Positions 55,318 to 63,315 of a DNA stretch of 64,000 nt are shown here, one piece after another (position 1 is the first letter of the stretch; each line of letters opens with the position of its first letter). Below the pieces are notes generated by a model. The model searched no databases and was not told the DNA's origin. It saw only the letters and a program-made list of their open reading frames with translations. Source of the DNA: Streptomyces sp. NBC_01260 (GTDB lineage: Bacteria; Actinomycetota; Actinomycetes; Streptomycetales; Streptomycetaceae); the NCBI RefSeq assembly GCF_036226405.1, contig NZ_CP108464.1, positions 2,914,001-2,978,000 of the forward strand, read 5' to 3'. A program made the position numbers and the translations under genes.

Positions 55318-55866
55318 GTGCGTCAAGGTTCTGGCGGCCAGGCCGTCATCCGCTTCCGCGCGGTCGGAGTGTCCCTCCTCCTCGTGCATCTGCTGCTCGT
55401 CGGGTGGCTGACTCTTCGCCCGCTGGACGTGCCGTGGATGACCGCCGCCAACCTCCAGCCGTTCGCCGGCATCAAGGCGGACCTGACCCTGGGCCCGGCC
55501 GCCGCCATCCGGCGGATCGGCGGGGAGCTCCTGCTGCTGGCACCCCTGGGCGTCCTGCTGCCGATGGCCGGGGGCCGGCTCTTCGTCTCGCCGTGGGCCT
55601 CGCTCGCCCGTACCGTCGCGGCCGGGGCACTGATCTCGCTGGGCATCGAACTGGGCCAGACCGGGGTGCCCGGCCAGGTCGTCGATGTCGACTCGCTGAT
55701 CCTGAACACCGTCGGCGTGGCGCTGGCCCACGTGCTGTTCGTACCGGCGTGCCGGGCGCGGCTGCGCCGCCGGAAGCACTGGCGGATCCGGGTGCTGCCC
55801 TCGGCCGCCCATGAGGTTCCTCAGGGGGCGACCCCGACGATTTCCAGGGTCGGCATCGCCCCGTAG
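55318..55866 (+). CDS. VanZ-family membrane protein
   Basis: This 182-residue protein has four to five transmembrane helices. Its VanZ-like signature has LLVGWLTLRPLDVPW, then NLQPFAGIKA, LLAPLGVLLPM, SLGIELGQTGVPGQVVDVDS and LILNTVGVALAHVLF. VanZ proteins confer low-level glycopeptide resistance in enterococci, but chromosomal relatives are mostly uncharacterised. The start is a GTG at 55318, with TTG 55309 as an alternative. It lies 112 nt after the afsQ operon on the same strand. Confidence 0.85.
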   Translation: MRQGSGGQAVIRFRAVGVSLLLVHLLLVGWLTLRPLDVPWMTAANLQPFAGIKADLTLGPAAAIRRIGGELLLLAPLGVLLPMAGGRLFVSPWASLARTVAAGALISLGIELGQTGVPGQVVDVDSLILNTVGVALAHVLFVPACRARLRRRKHWRIRVLPSAAHEVPQGATPTISRVGIAP

Positions 55867-55958
55867 AGCGACGCTTCGCACCGGTTCGGCGAGCCACCAT
55901 GGATACATCGGGAGCACAACGGACTGCTCCCCGGCGACGGTTCGCGAAGGAGCCCACC

Positions 55959-56162
55959 ATGGCCGCACTTGCCCGCCCCCGTGACGGACGCATGCTCGGC
56001 GGAGTGTGCGCAGCGCTGGCACGGCGCTTCGGCACCTCCGCAGGGACCATGCGCGTCATCTTCCTCGTCTCGTGCCTGCTGCCGGGACCGCAGTTCCTGC
56101 TCTACCTGGCGCTGTGGGTGCTGCTCCCCGAGGAGCGGTCGTCCACCTCCACCGCCTGGTAG
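55959..56162 (+). CDS. PspC-domain membrane protein
   Basis: This 67-residue protein begins ARPRDGRMLGGVCAALARRF, the PspC domain, and has one helix (VIFLVSCLLPGPQFLLYLAL) followed by WVLLPEE. PspC proteins belong to the phage-shock membrane-stress system. The ATG at 55959 has AAGGAGCC upstream, and an earlier ATG at 55899 lacks one. A very strong terminator follows. Confidence 0.9.
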   Translation: MAALARPRDGRMLGGVCAALARRFGTSAGTMRVIFLVSCLLPGPQFLLYLALWVLLPEERSSTSTAW

Positions 56163-56167
56163 TCCCG

Positions 56168-56226
56168 CCGCACACGCCTGTGGGCGGGCACCCCGGCCTG
56201 GGGTGCCCGCCCACAGGCGTGTGCGG
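56168..56226. terminator. 27-bp inverted repeat terminator
   Basis: A perfect 27-bp stem begins CCGCACACGCCTGTGGGCGG and has a 5-nt loop GGCCT. It lies between the convergent PspC gene and the small secreted protein gene. It is the longest perfect hairpin in the window. Confidence 0.85.
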
Positions 56227-56234
56227 TACGGGTG

Positions 56235-56549
56235 TCAGCGGCCGAGCGGCAGGCCGTTGGCCGACAGGCCGCCGGTCTTCAGGCCGCCCGTGGGCAGACC
56301 GCCGAGGAGGCCCTTGGCGGGGGCGGTGACGTCCTTGACGGTCTTCGCCTGGCTGGTGCCGAGGAGGCCCGTGGCGGTGTCCTTGACCGGCAGGGTCGAG
56401 GTGGCGTTCGCCAGCGCGCCGGCGACGGGCAGGGCGCTGGTCGCGGTGCCGAGCGGCAGCGCGGAGGCCGACGCGGTACCGGCGGCGGCAGCGGCGAAAG
56501 CGGCACCGACAGCGGCGACGCCGAGAGTCCTGACAGCAGACTGCTTCAT
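56235..56549 (-). CDS. Small secreted Ala-rich protein
   Basis: This 104-residue protein has a signal peptide (KQSAVRTLGVAAVGAAFAAA with cleavage at ASA). The mature part is rich in Ala, Gly, Leu and Thr (TSALPVAGALANATSTLPVK) with GLLGGLPTGGLKTGGL near the end. It has no cysteines after the signal and no known domain. It may be a surface or matrix protein. It resembles the secreted protein at 50034 in composition and start of the mature part (ALPLGTAT versus PLPLASAT). Confidence 0.75.
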   Translation of the reverse strand: MKQSAVRTLGVAAVGAAFAAAAAGTASASALPLGTATSALPVAGALANATSTLPVKDTATGLLGTSQAKTVKDVTAPAKGLLGGLPTGGLKTGGLSANGLPLGR

Positions 56550-56684
56550 ATGAATGTCATCCTTGGGGAAGGGGATGTGAGCGGCTCTGCAACGTAGCCA
56601 GCACCGGGCCCGTCCCGCAAACATCGATAACACGCGAAAACGGCCGGGATTCGCCTTCCCGGCCGTTTGTCGTCACGCGTCCGA

Positions 56685-57839
56685 TCAGCCGGCGACGGAG
56701 GTGGAAACGCTGGTCGCAGCGGTCTGCTCGAAGAGCCATTCGGACTTCAGCTCGGCGTATCCGGGCTTGATGACGTCACTGATCATCGCCAGACGTTCAT
56801 CGAAAGGAATGAATGCTGATTTCATCGCATTGACTGTGAACCACTGCATGTCGTCGAGCGTGTATCCGAATGTCTCGGTCAGCTTCTCGAATTCCTGGCT
56901 CATGCTCGTACCGCTCATCAGCCGGTTGTCCGTGTTCACGGTGGCCCGGAAGTGCAGCCTGCGCAGTAGCCCGATGGGGTGCTCGGCGTACGAGGCGGCG
57001 GCACCGGTCTGAAGGTTGGAGGTCGGGCAGAGCTCCAGCGGGATGCGCTTGTCCCGTACGTAGGAAGCCAGGCGCCCCAGCTTCACACTGCCGTCCTCGG
57101 CGACCTCGATGTCGTCGATGATGCGGACGCCGTGGCCGAGCCGGTCGGCGCCGCACCACTGGATGGCCTGCCAGATCGACGGCAGCCCGAACGCCTCGCC
57201 CGCGTGGATGGTGAAGTGGTTGTTCTCGCGCTTGAGGTACTCGAACGCGTCGAGGTGCCGGGTGGGCGGGAAGCCCGCCTCCGCGCCGGCGATGTCGAAG
57301 CCGACGACGCCCTGCTCCCGGTAGCGGTTGGCGAGTTCGGCGATCTCCAGCGAGCGGGCGGCGTGCCGCATGGCGGTGAGCAGGGCGCCGACCCGGATCC
57401 GGTTGCCGTCCCGGCGGGCCCGGCGCTCGCCCTCACGGAAGCCCTCGTTGACCGCCTCGACGACCTGTTCGAGGGAGAGCCCGGCTTCCAGGTGCTGCTC
57501 GGGGGCGTAGCGGATCTCGGCGTACACGACCCCGTCCGCGGCCAGGTCCTCGGCGCACTCGGCGGCGACCCGGACCAGCGCGTCACGGGTCTGCATGACG
57601 GCGCAGGTGTGCGCGAACGTCTCCAGGTACCGCTCCAGCGACCCGGAGTCGGCGGCTTCCCGGAACCAGATGCCGAGCTTGTCCGGCTCGCTCTCCGGGA
57701 GTCCTTCGTATCCGCTCGCCGCGGCGAGGTCGACGATCGTCCCGGGGCGCAGTCCGCCGTCGAGGTGGTCGTGGAGAAGGACCTTGGGCGCACGCCGGAT
57801 CTGATCCTGGCCGGGCACATTGAGGGTCGGGCTCATCAT
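56685..57839 (-). CDS. add: Adenosine deaminase
   Basis: This 384-residue zinc enzyme converts adenosine and deoxyadenosine to inosine forms. Metal and catalytic motifs are [13 protein letters not shown] (HxH), [17 protein letters not shown] and [13 protein letters not shown] (the DD-like loop has TDN). The family length is normal. The ATG at 57839 lies 7 nt after a TAGAGT -10 box on the minus strand, so the mRNA may be leaderless. The shared 12-bp palindrome sits 17-28 nt upstream. Its product feeds PunA. Confidence 0.94.
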   Translation of the reverse strand: MMSPTLNVPGQDQIRRAPKVLLHDHLDGGLRPGTIVDLAAASGYEGLPESEPDKLGIWFREAADSGSLERYLETFAHTCAVMQTRDALVRVAAECAEDLAADGVVYAEIRYAPEQHLEAGLSLEQVVEAVNEGFREGERRARRDGNRIRVGALLTAMRHAARSLEIAELANRYREQGVVGFDIAGAEAGFPPTRHLDAFEYLKRENNHFTIHAGEAFGLPSIWQAIQWCGADRLGHGVRIIDDIEVAEDGSVKLGRLASYVRDKRIPLELCPTSNLQTGAAASYAEHPIGLLRRLHFRATVNTDNRLMSGTSMSQEFEKLTETFGYTLDDMQWFTVNAMKSAFIPFDERLAMISDVIKPGYAELKSEWLFEQTAATSVSTSVAG

Positions 57840-57855
57840 CCACGCACTCTACCGC

Positions 57856-57867
57856 CTACGCGCGTAG
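57856..57867. promoter_or_regulatory. Operator CTACGCGCGTAG upstream of add
   Basis: This is the third perfect copy of the palindrome. In the direction of add it is followed after 4 nt by TAGAGT (57851-57846) and, 6 nt later, by the ATG at 57839. This layout is very close to that of deoC. Confidence 0.75.
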
Positions 57868-57952
57868 AGCGCTGCTGGGCGCCGCTCGTCGATGCGTAAC
57901 AGTGACCGCGAATACGGGTGGCGTACACCTGTCCTTCTGAGACTGTTACGTC

Positions 57953-58714
57953 ATGGCACAGCGCGCACTACCCCTGCCTGCTGCGAGGCTGGGACGGGCC
58001 GTCAGGACGGCCGGAGCACCAACCGCGGTCAGCGGTGTGGTCCTGCTGCTCCCGGACGGCGAGCCCTACTCGCACCGCCGCCCCTCCCCCCTCTCGTACG
58101 CCCGCCAGATCCCGCTGGCCCGCGCCCTGGCCCGCGCGGGCCGGGACGACGGCCTCACCGCACACGTCGTCCGCTACCGCTGCCGCGGCTGGAACACGAC
58201 GGACGCGCGGCTCGCGGCGGACGCCGAATGGGCGGTGGACGAGGTGGTACGCCGCTACGGCGACGTCCCCGTCTGCCTGGCCGGCCACGGCATGGGCGGC
58301 CGCGCGGCCCTGCGCGCGGGCGGCCACCCGGCGGTCGGCGCGGTCCTCGCCCTGGCCCCCTGGCTGCCCGCCGCCCCGGACGCCGAGCCGGAGCCGGTGA
58401 AACACCTGGTCGGCCGTCAGGTCCTGCTGGTGCACGGCACCAACGACGCCCGCGCCGACCCCGAACTCTCCTTCCGCCTCGCCGAACGCGCCAAGAAGTC
58501 CAACCGCGACACCTGCCGCTTCGAGGTCCACTCGGACGGCCACTCCCTGCGTCAGCACCACACCGAAGTGGCCGCCCTGGCAGCGGACTTCATCCGCGGC
58601 TCGCTCTTCGCCCACACCTACGCCCGCCCGGTCGCCGACGCCCTGGCGGCCCCGCCGCCGCTGGGACTGCGGATGCCGCTGGCCGTAGGGTTCGGGAAGT
58701 CGCTGGGCCGATGA
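57953..58714 (+). CDS. Alpha/beta-hydrolase-fold protein lacking nucleophile Ser
   Basis: This 253-residue protein has the hydrolase fold. The strand VVLLLPDGEP comes first, and the nucleophile elbow region reads VCLAGHGMGGRAALRAGGHP. Later parts include VLLVHGTNDARADPEL (acid) and VHSDGHSLRQHH (His). The elbow should be GxSxG, but the central residue is Gly, so no Ser nucleophile is visible. It may have lost activity or use another residue. The ATG at 57953 is preceded by a TTACGT-like region. The Nudix gene follows 13 nt later, so they may be co-transcribed. Confidence 0.8.
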   Translation: MAQRALPLPAARLGRAVRTAGAPTAVSGVVLLLPDGEPYSHRRPSPLSYARQIPLARALARAGRDDGLTAHVVRYRCRGWNTTDARLAADAEWAVDEVVRRYGDVPVCLAGHGMGGRAALRAGGHPAVGAVLALAPWLPAAPDAEPEPVKHLVGRQVLLVHGTNDARADPELSFRLAERAKKSNRDTCRFEVHSDGHSLRQHHTEVAALAADFIRGSLFAHTYARPVADALAAPPPLGLRMPLAVGFGKSLGR

Positions 58715-58727
58715 GGGGGCGTTGGGG

Positions 58728-59195
58728 ATGAGTTTCCGGCTGGCCGCGTACGCGGTGTGCGTCGAGGACGGGCGGGTACTGCTCGCCCGTCACGTATCGG
58801 CGAACGGCGAGAGCAACTGGACCCTCCCGGGCGGTGGGGTCGAGCAGGGGGAGGACCCGTTCGACGCGGTGATCCGGGAGGTCGCCGAGGAGACCGGCTG
58901 CGACGCGGTGGTCGAAAGCCTGCTGGGGGTGGACTCGAGGGTGATCCCCGCGGCCGAAGCCCGCAGGGGGATCGAGCACCAGAACATCGGCGTCTTCTAC
59001 CGGGTACGGATCACCGGCGGCCGGCTGCGGCCCGAGCCGAACGGCGAAATCGCCGAGTCCGTCTGGACTCCGTTTCCCGACGTCGCTTCCCTGCGCCGGT
59101 CATCCCTCATCGACGTCGGCCTCGACCTCGCACGGACCGCTCCGGCGACCGGCCACGTCGCCCCCGTCCCGGTCGGCGGCCTGGTCCAGCACTGA
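58728..59195 (+). CDS. Nudix hydrolase
   Basis: This 155-residue protein has a complete Nudix box GGGVEQGEDPFDAVIREVAE with ETGCD, matching GX5EX7REUXEEXGU. MutT-like members hydrolyse nucleoside diphosphates linked to other groups. The ATG at 58728 has AGGGGGC upstream. The gene follows a hydrolase-like gene after 13 nt. Its substrate is unknown. Nucleoside sanitation would fit the add neighbourhood only loosely. Confidence 0.9.
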   Translation: MSFRLAAYAVCVEDGRVLLARHVSANGESNWTLPGGGVEQGEDPFDAVIREVAEETGCDAVVESLLGVDSRVIPAAEARRGIEHQNIGVFYRVRITGGRLRPEPNGEIAESVWTPFPDVASLRRSSLIDVGLDLARTAPATGHVAPVPVGGLVQH

Positions 59196-59361
59196 GAGGT
59201 CGCCCGAAAGCCTCTGAGGCACCCGTGGGTCCCACCCTCCGATTTGGGCCCTGGTATAGGCCTTTGGACACTGTCCGTGGGCCCCCGTGCCGTCGCTACG
59301 GTTCGAGCCCCGGTGGGTGTCCCGCCCCCGGTGACTCGGGCGAGCAACGACGAGGTGACAC

Positions 59362-61005
59362 GTGAAGTGCAGCAAACGGATACGCCAGGGCGTACGCACG
59401 AGCACGGGGCAGACGGCGATCGAGTACCTGGCCATGCTGGGCGTCGTCGTCGCCGTGGTCGGTGCGATCGTCGCCGTCAGCATCGGGGGCGACATCACCG
59501 GCTCCGCGCACCAGCAGATCTGCCGCATCGCGGCGACAACGGGCGGCGGTGGCGAATGCGGCGATGACAACGCTGTCACCGACGGCGGCGGGGAGTCCCG
59601 GCCCGCCGATCCCACCGAACCGATCGAGCCCGCCTCCGCCCCCGGCGACGAACCCGGAGAACCCGGCGGCGTACCGGGCGGCAAGCCCGACGACCAGTCC
59701 GGCGACAAGCCCAGCGGCAAGCCCGACGGCAACAAGGGCAACGCGCTTCCCAGCCTGTGCTTCGAGCCGCGGGAGCGGTCATCGAACTCGTCGGTCTCGG
59801 TTCCCGGCAACGGCCCCGTCAGCACGGCAGCCGCCTGGGGGTACTCGTACCTCGTCAACTTCGTCATCGACAAGGTCAACAACGAGAAGAACAAGGAGAA
59901 GCGGGTCAAGCTGGCGCTCGACGACCTCTCCTACTGCCTCCCCGACTACAACGTCGTCATCGCGCAGCCACATGAGGGCAATCTGCAGCAGATGGACGGT
60001 GCGGCGATGATCTCGACCGTGGAGATCAGCGGTACGACCTACCGCGTCTACGCCTTCAGGACCGGCAAGTTCACCTGGGCCGACGACGCCGACCTCGGAT
60101 GGAAGAACCGCGCGTTCAAGGGCGTGTTCGACGTCAGCGAGGACAAGCGCACCGTGACGTTCGACGAGCCGCCCCGTCCCAAGCGGAAGAAGGACTGGAA
60201 GCCCGGCGACGAGGGCTGCCAGATCGAGGGCCAGGAACCGCCTGACCGGAGCCGGTACTACGACACCTACTCCCCGCTGGACAACGAGGGTTCGGCCCAG
60301 GCGGTCCGACGGCTCGTGAACGACATGCGCCGCTGCTACCCCGACTACAACGTGGTCGCGATGCATTCGGAGCAGTCGTCGCACTGGGTCGAGAAGCCGG
60401 ACTCGTTCATCAATGAGAGCAGGTACCGGCTGAACTCCAACGAGTACCACGACGAGGAGACCGGGAACGACATCGCCTCGGGCCGGGCCGTGTTCGACGT
60501 CTACGTCTTCGACAAGGGCAAGTTCAGCAACGACGGCGACGGCGGATACACCAACTGGGCGTACTACGGCGACGCCACCCGCGACGGCTCGGAGGCCACC
60601 TTCAAGCAGCCGGAACCCGCCGACCTGGACGCCGACTCCACCTCCACCGGAACGGAGTCGGTCAACTTCAACGACGGCGCACCGAAGTACACGGACGGCC
60701 CGTACCCCGGTACCGACTACTCCGGCAAGGTTCCGGGCGACGACGCCGAGCTGAACCAGTCGCTGATCGACGAGTACAGCCGCAGCTTCCCGGACACGAA
60801 CATCATCGCGGTGAAGAACTTCAACGACCTCTCCTTCTCCGGGGTGTCCGGCCTCGAACACCTCGCGGTGGTGGACGGGGTCGACATCTTCTCCGTCAAG
60901 AACGGGACCATCGTCAACAACGGTGACGGCGGCTGGAAGAACTGGGGCTTCGCCGGCAACTTCGAGCGCGACAAGGACTCGAAGGAGGTGACGTTCAGCC
61001 GTTAG
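59362..61005 (+). CDS. Type IVb pilin-like N-terminus fused to three extracellular repeats
   Basis: This is a 547-residue protein. Residues 16-42 read G|QTAIEYLAMLGVVVAVVG, the class III signal pattern of Flp/TadE pilins: cleavage after G16, Glu at +5 (E21) and Tyr at +6. A Pro/Gly/Asp-rich linker (about 75-128) leads to three related modules (about 183-270, 313-418, 462-547). Each has PDYNVV or PDTNII, and near its end a block such as DLGWKNRAFKGVF, DGDGGYTNWAYYGD or NGDGGWKNWGFAGNF followed by VTF or ATF. I do not recognise the module. No tad pilus genes are nearby. It is probably displayed on the surface, perhaps as an adhesin. The GTG start has GAGGTGA upstream. Confidence 0.78.
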   Translation: MKCSKRIRQGVRTSTGQTAIEYLAMLGVVVAVVGAIVAVSIGGDITGSAHQQICRIAATTGGGGECGDDNAVTDGGGESRPADPTEPIEPASAPGDEPGEPGGVPGGKPDDQSGDKPSGKPDGNKGNALPSLCFEPRERSSNSSVSVPGNGPVSTAAAWGYSYLVNFVIDKVNNEKNKEKRVKLALDDLSYCLPDYNVVIAQPHEGNLQQMDGAAMISTVEISGTTYRVYAFRTGKFTWADDADLGWKNRAFKGVFDVSEDKRTVTFDEPPRPKRKKDWKPGDEGCQIEGQEPPDRSRYYDTYSPLDNEGSAQAVRRLVNDMRRCYPDYNVVAMHSEQSSHWVEKPDSFINESRYRLNSNEYHDEETGNDIASGRAVFDVYVFDKGKFSNDGDGGYTNWAYYGDATRDGSEATFKQPEPADLDADSTSTGTESVNFNDGAPKYTDGPYPGTDYSGKVPGDDAELNQSLIDEYSRSFPDTNIIAVKNFNDLSFSGVSGLEHLAVVDGVDIFSVKNGTIVNNGDGGWKNWGFAGNFERDKDSKEVTFSR

Positions 61006-61117
61006 CAGCGGCGTCGCGGACGGGTCGGGGCCGGAATCGTCACGGACCGGCACGGGGGACCCCCGTACCCGTACAGACATGCCTGTACTGGTTCACCTCA
61101 TGGATGTGAAAGGTGAC

Positions 61118-61209
61118 CCTCGCTCCAGCGCTATGGGAAAATGCGCTCACAGGCGCTGAGCCACGAGGCCACTGCAAGCCTGCTGAAGCAGATGCAAGCA
61201 GCGCCATGA
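61118..61209 (+). pseudogene. C-terminal remnant of a DUF5753 (XRE-type) regulator
   Basis: About 30 codons read SLQRYGKMRSQALSHEATAS and LLKQM before a TGA. This resembles the C-terminal end of XRE/DUF5753 regulators, which carry a motif like RLRSQALSPEAS. The frame is closed by a stop at 61115-61117, so the HTH and most of the domain are gone. Its stop overlaps the ATG of the following DUF397 gene (ATGA), the normal order of these pairs. Confidence 0.6.
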
Positions 61210-61393
61210 GCACCGAACCGGCCTGGTTCAAGAGCAGTTACAGCGGGAGCGGCGGCGACAACTGCGTGGAGGTCGCCCTGCACACCGGGGCCGTCCACGT
61301 CCGTGATTCCAAGGACACCGGCCGCCCCCACTCACCCTCTCCACCACCGCCTGGTCCGACTTCACCGCGTACGCGTCCGCCAACGGCGTCTGA
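61206..61393 (+). pseudogene. Frameshifted DUF397 gene
   Basis: The frame opens MSTEPAWFKSSYSGSGGDNC and continues VEVALHTGAVHVRDSKDT, which is clearly DUF397. After GRP the conserved ending continues in the next frame as LTLSTTAWSDFTAYASANGV and then TGA at 61391. A single C appears lost in a run of C near 61328. Intact members are about 60 residues and pair with XRE/DUF5753 regulators, as this one once did. A sequencing error in the C run is the other explanation. Confidence 0.8.
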
Positions 61394-61582
61394 CACCGCG
61401 CTCCCGCGGCTCCGTTCAGCGGAGGACAGCCAGGGCCCGTCTCCCCCGGGGAGGCGGGCTTTCGTGTGTCCGCGTCGGGGCGGAACGGAATGGAACTCGA
61501 TTCCGGCTTCCGGCGAAGGACAGGTGTACGACCCGAACAAGCCCAAGCCTTCGAGGTATTCAGACCGATGAATGGAGCCCCG

Positions 61583-62230
61583 ATGACCGTCGAGCCCCCG
61601 GGCGTCCGCACCCGCGAGCCAGATCGCGAGGAGACCGACGCCCGTGTGATCGCACGGTCCCGGGATGAGCCCGAGCTGTTCGCCGCTCTCTTCGACCGGT
61701 ACGCCGATGCCGTGCACCATTACGCGGCGCGGCGGCTCGGTCCGGAGGCGGCGGAGGATCTGATGGCGGAGACGTTCACGACCGCCTTTCAGCGACGCCA
61801 TACGTACGACCTCTCGCGCGGCGATGCCCGGCCGTGGCTGTTCGGCATCACGACCAACCTCGTGAGCCGGCACCGCAGGGCCGAGGCGCGCCGCTTCAAG
61901 GCGCTGGCCCGTGTTCCGGAGCCGGTGGAGCACGAGGAGCCGGTCGCGGACCGCGCGGTCGCCAGGGCCGGCGCTACAGGGGTGCGCCGGGAACTGGCGG
62001 CCGCGCTGGCCGGGCTGTCGGCCCGGCATCGCGATGTCGTACTGCTGGTGGCCTGGGCCGACCTCGACTACGAGGAGGCGGCCCAGGCCTTGGGGGTGCC
62101 GATCGGCACCGTCAGATCACGGCTGCACCGGGCTCGCAGCAGACTGCGCGAAGCGCTGGGTGGATGCGATCCGACAGGTCCGGCAGGTCCGGCTGATCCG
62201 ACAGCTTCCCGAGAGGCAGACACCCCATGA
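61583..62230 (+). CDS. ECF sigma factor
   Basis: This 215-residue sigma-70 factor has region 2 ELFAALFDRYADAVHHYAAR with the LMAETFTTAFQRR segment. Region 4 carries LSARHRDVVLLVAWADLDYE and the HTH GVPIGTVRSRLHRARSRLRE. The ATG at 61583 has GGAGCC upstream. Its stop overlaps the start of the next gene (ATGA), whose product is probably its membrane-bound regulator. The target promoters are unknown. Confidence 0.9.
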   Translation: MTVEPPGVRTREPDREETDARVIARSRDEPELFAALFDRYADAVHHYAARRLGPEAAEDLMAETFTTAFQRRHTYDLSRGDARPWLFGITTNLVSRHRRAEARRFKALARVPEPVEHEEPVADRAVARAGATGVRRELAAALAGLSARHRDVVLLVAWADLDYEEAAQALGVPIGTVRSRLHRARSRLREALGGCDPTGPAGPADPTASREADTP

Positions 62231-63252
62231 GTGACCGTGGCATCGATGAACTGCGAGCGTTGCGGGAGTACGAGGCGCAGGCTCCACCGCTCGACACCGC
62301 CACCCGGAACCGGGCGCGGGCACGGCTGTTCGCCGCGATGAGCGCGCCGGACGTGGCCACCGCGCGCGTGGGCCGCCGGCCCGTTCTGCGCATCGCCCTG
62401 ACCGGCGGGGTCGCGGCGGCCGTCGCCGCCGGCGTCCTGGTCGCCCTGCCGGACCACGACAAGGGGGGCAGAGACGGGGGGCGGGCCGCGGCGCCCGCCA
62501 CCAGTGCGCCCGCGCTGCGGAACGTGAGCGCGCAGACCGTGCTCAACGGCGCGGCGGCGTACGAGCGGAAGCACGAGCGGGTGGCCAGCCCGCGCGACGA
62601 CCAGTTCGTCTACACCAGGGAGATCATCCAGGAGACGAACCGGAAGACCGGCGCCAAGAAGAGCTACGTCGACGAGAACTGGCGCTCGGTGGACGGCTCC
62701 CAGCGGTCCTGGATCATGGAGATCGGCCATGGCTGGTGGTCGCCGCCGCTCAAGGACAACCAGGGCATGTGGCCGCCGCAGGACTGGGGCACGCTGAGGA
62801 AGCTGCCGACCGACCCCGAGAAGCTGATCCTCTCGCTCCTGCTCAAGAGCGGGCCCGACGACAGGAACGACTCGCTCGACGAGATCACCGAGAACGAGTG
62901 GTCGGACATCCACTTCTCCCTCACCGGGCTGCTCAAGCTGGTTCCGGTGATGCCCAAGGGGCTGCGCCCGGCGGCGTACGAGGCGCTGGGGATGGTGCCC
63001 GGGGTGCGGGCGGTGCCGAACCAGAAGGACGCCAAGGGCCGCACCGGCGTGGCCATCACGTACGACGACCCGGTGGCCCCTGGGGGGTCCGAGGGTTTCG
63101 GCAGCTTCTTCATCTTCGAACCGCGGACGCACCGGTTCCTGGGCTTCCGTGACGAGCGCAGCTCGGGCAGCGGCAAGAACACGAAGCGGTACATCCAGCT
63201 CTCGTACCTCGACAGCTGGGCGGTCGTCGACAAGGTCAGGCAGCGGCCGTAG
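62227..63252 (+). CDS. CU044_5270-family membrane protein (sigma partner)
   Basis: This 341-residue protein has a cytoplasmic N-terminus (RGIDELRALREYEAQAPPLD, then RNRARARLFAAM), one helix (IALTGGVAAAVAAGVLVALP) and an extracytoplasmic domain with DDQFVYTREIIQETNRKTGA and later LTGLLKLVPVMPKGLRPAAY. Proteins of this family are encoded directly after ECF sigma genes in actinobacteria and are thought to control them from the membrane. The 4-nt overlap supports co-expression. Confidence 0.85.
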   Translation: MSDRGIDELRALREYEAQAPPLDTATRNRARARLFAAMSAPDVATARVGRRPVLRIALTGGVAAAVAAGVLVALPDHDKGGRDGGRAAAPATSAPALRNVSAQTVLNGAAAYERKHERVASPRDDQFVYTREIIQETNRKTGAKKSYVDENWRSVDGSQRSWIMEIGHGWWSPPLKDNQGMWPPQDWGTLRKLPTDPEKLILSLLLKSGPDDRNDSLDEITENEWSDIHFSLTGLLKLVPVMPKGLRPAAYEALGMVPGVRAVPNQKDAKGRTGVAITYDDPVAPGGSEGFGSFFIFEPRTHRFLGFRDERSSGSGKNTKRYIQLSYLDSWAVVDKVRQRP

Positions 63253-63315
63253 CCGGATCTCGCGGACGGGGTGTGGCCTGCTGCCGGAGTGCCGGGGCGC
63301 CGGGGGGCGTCTCCG

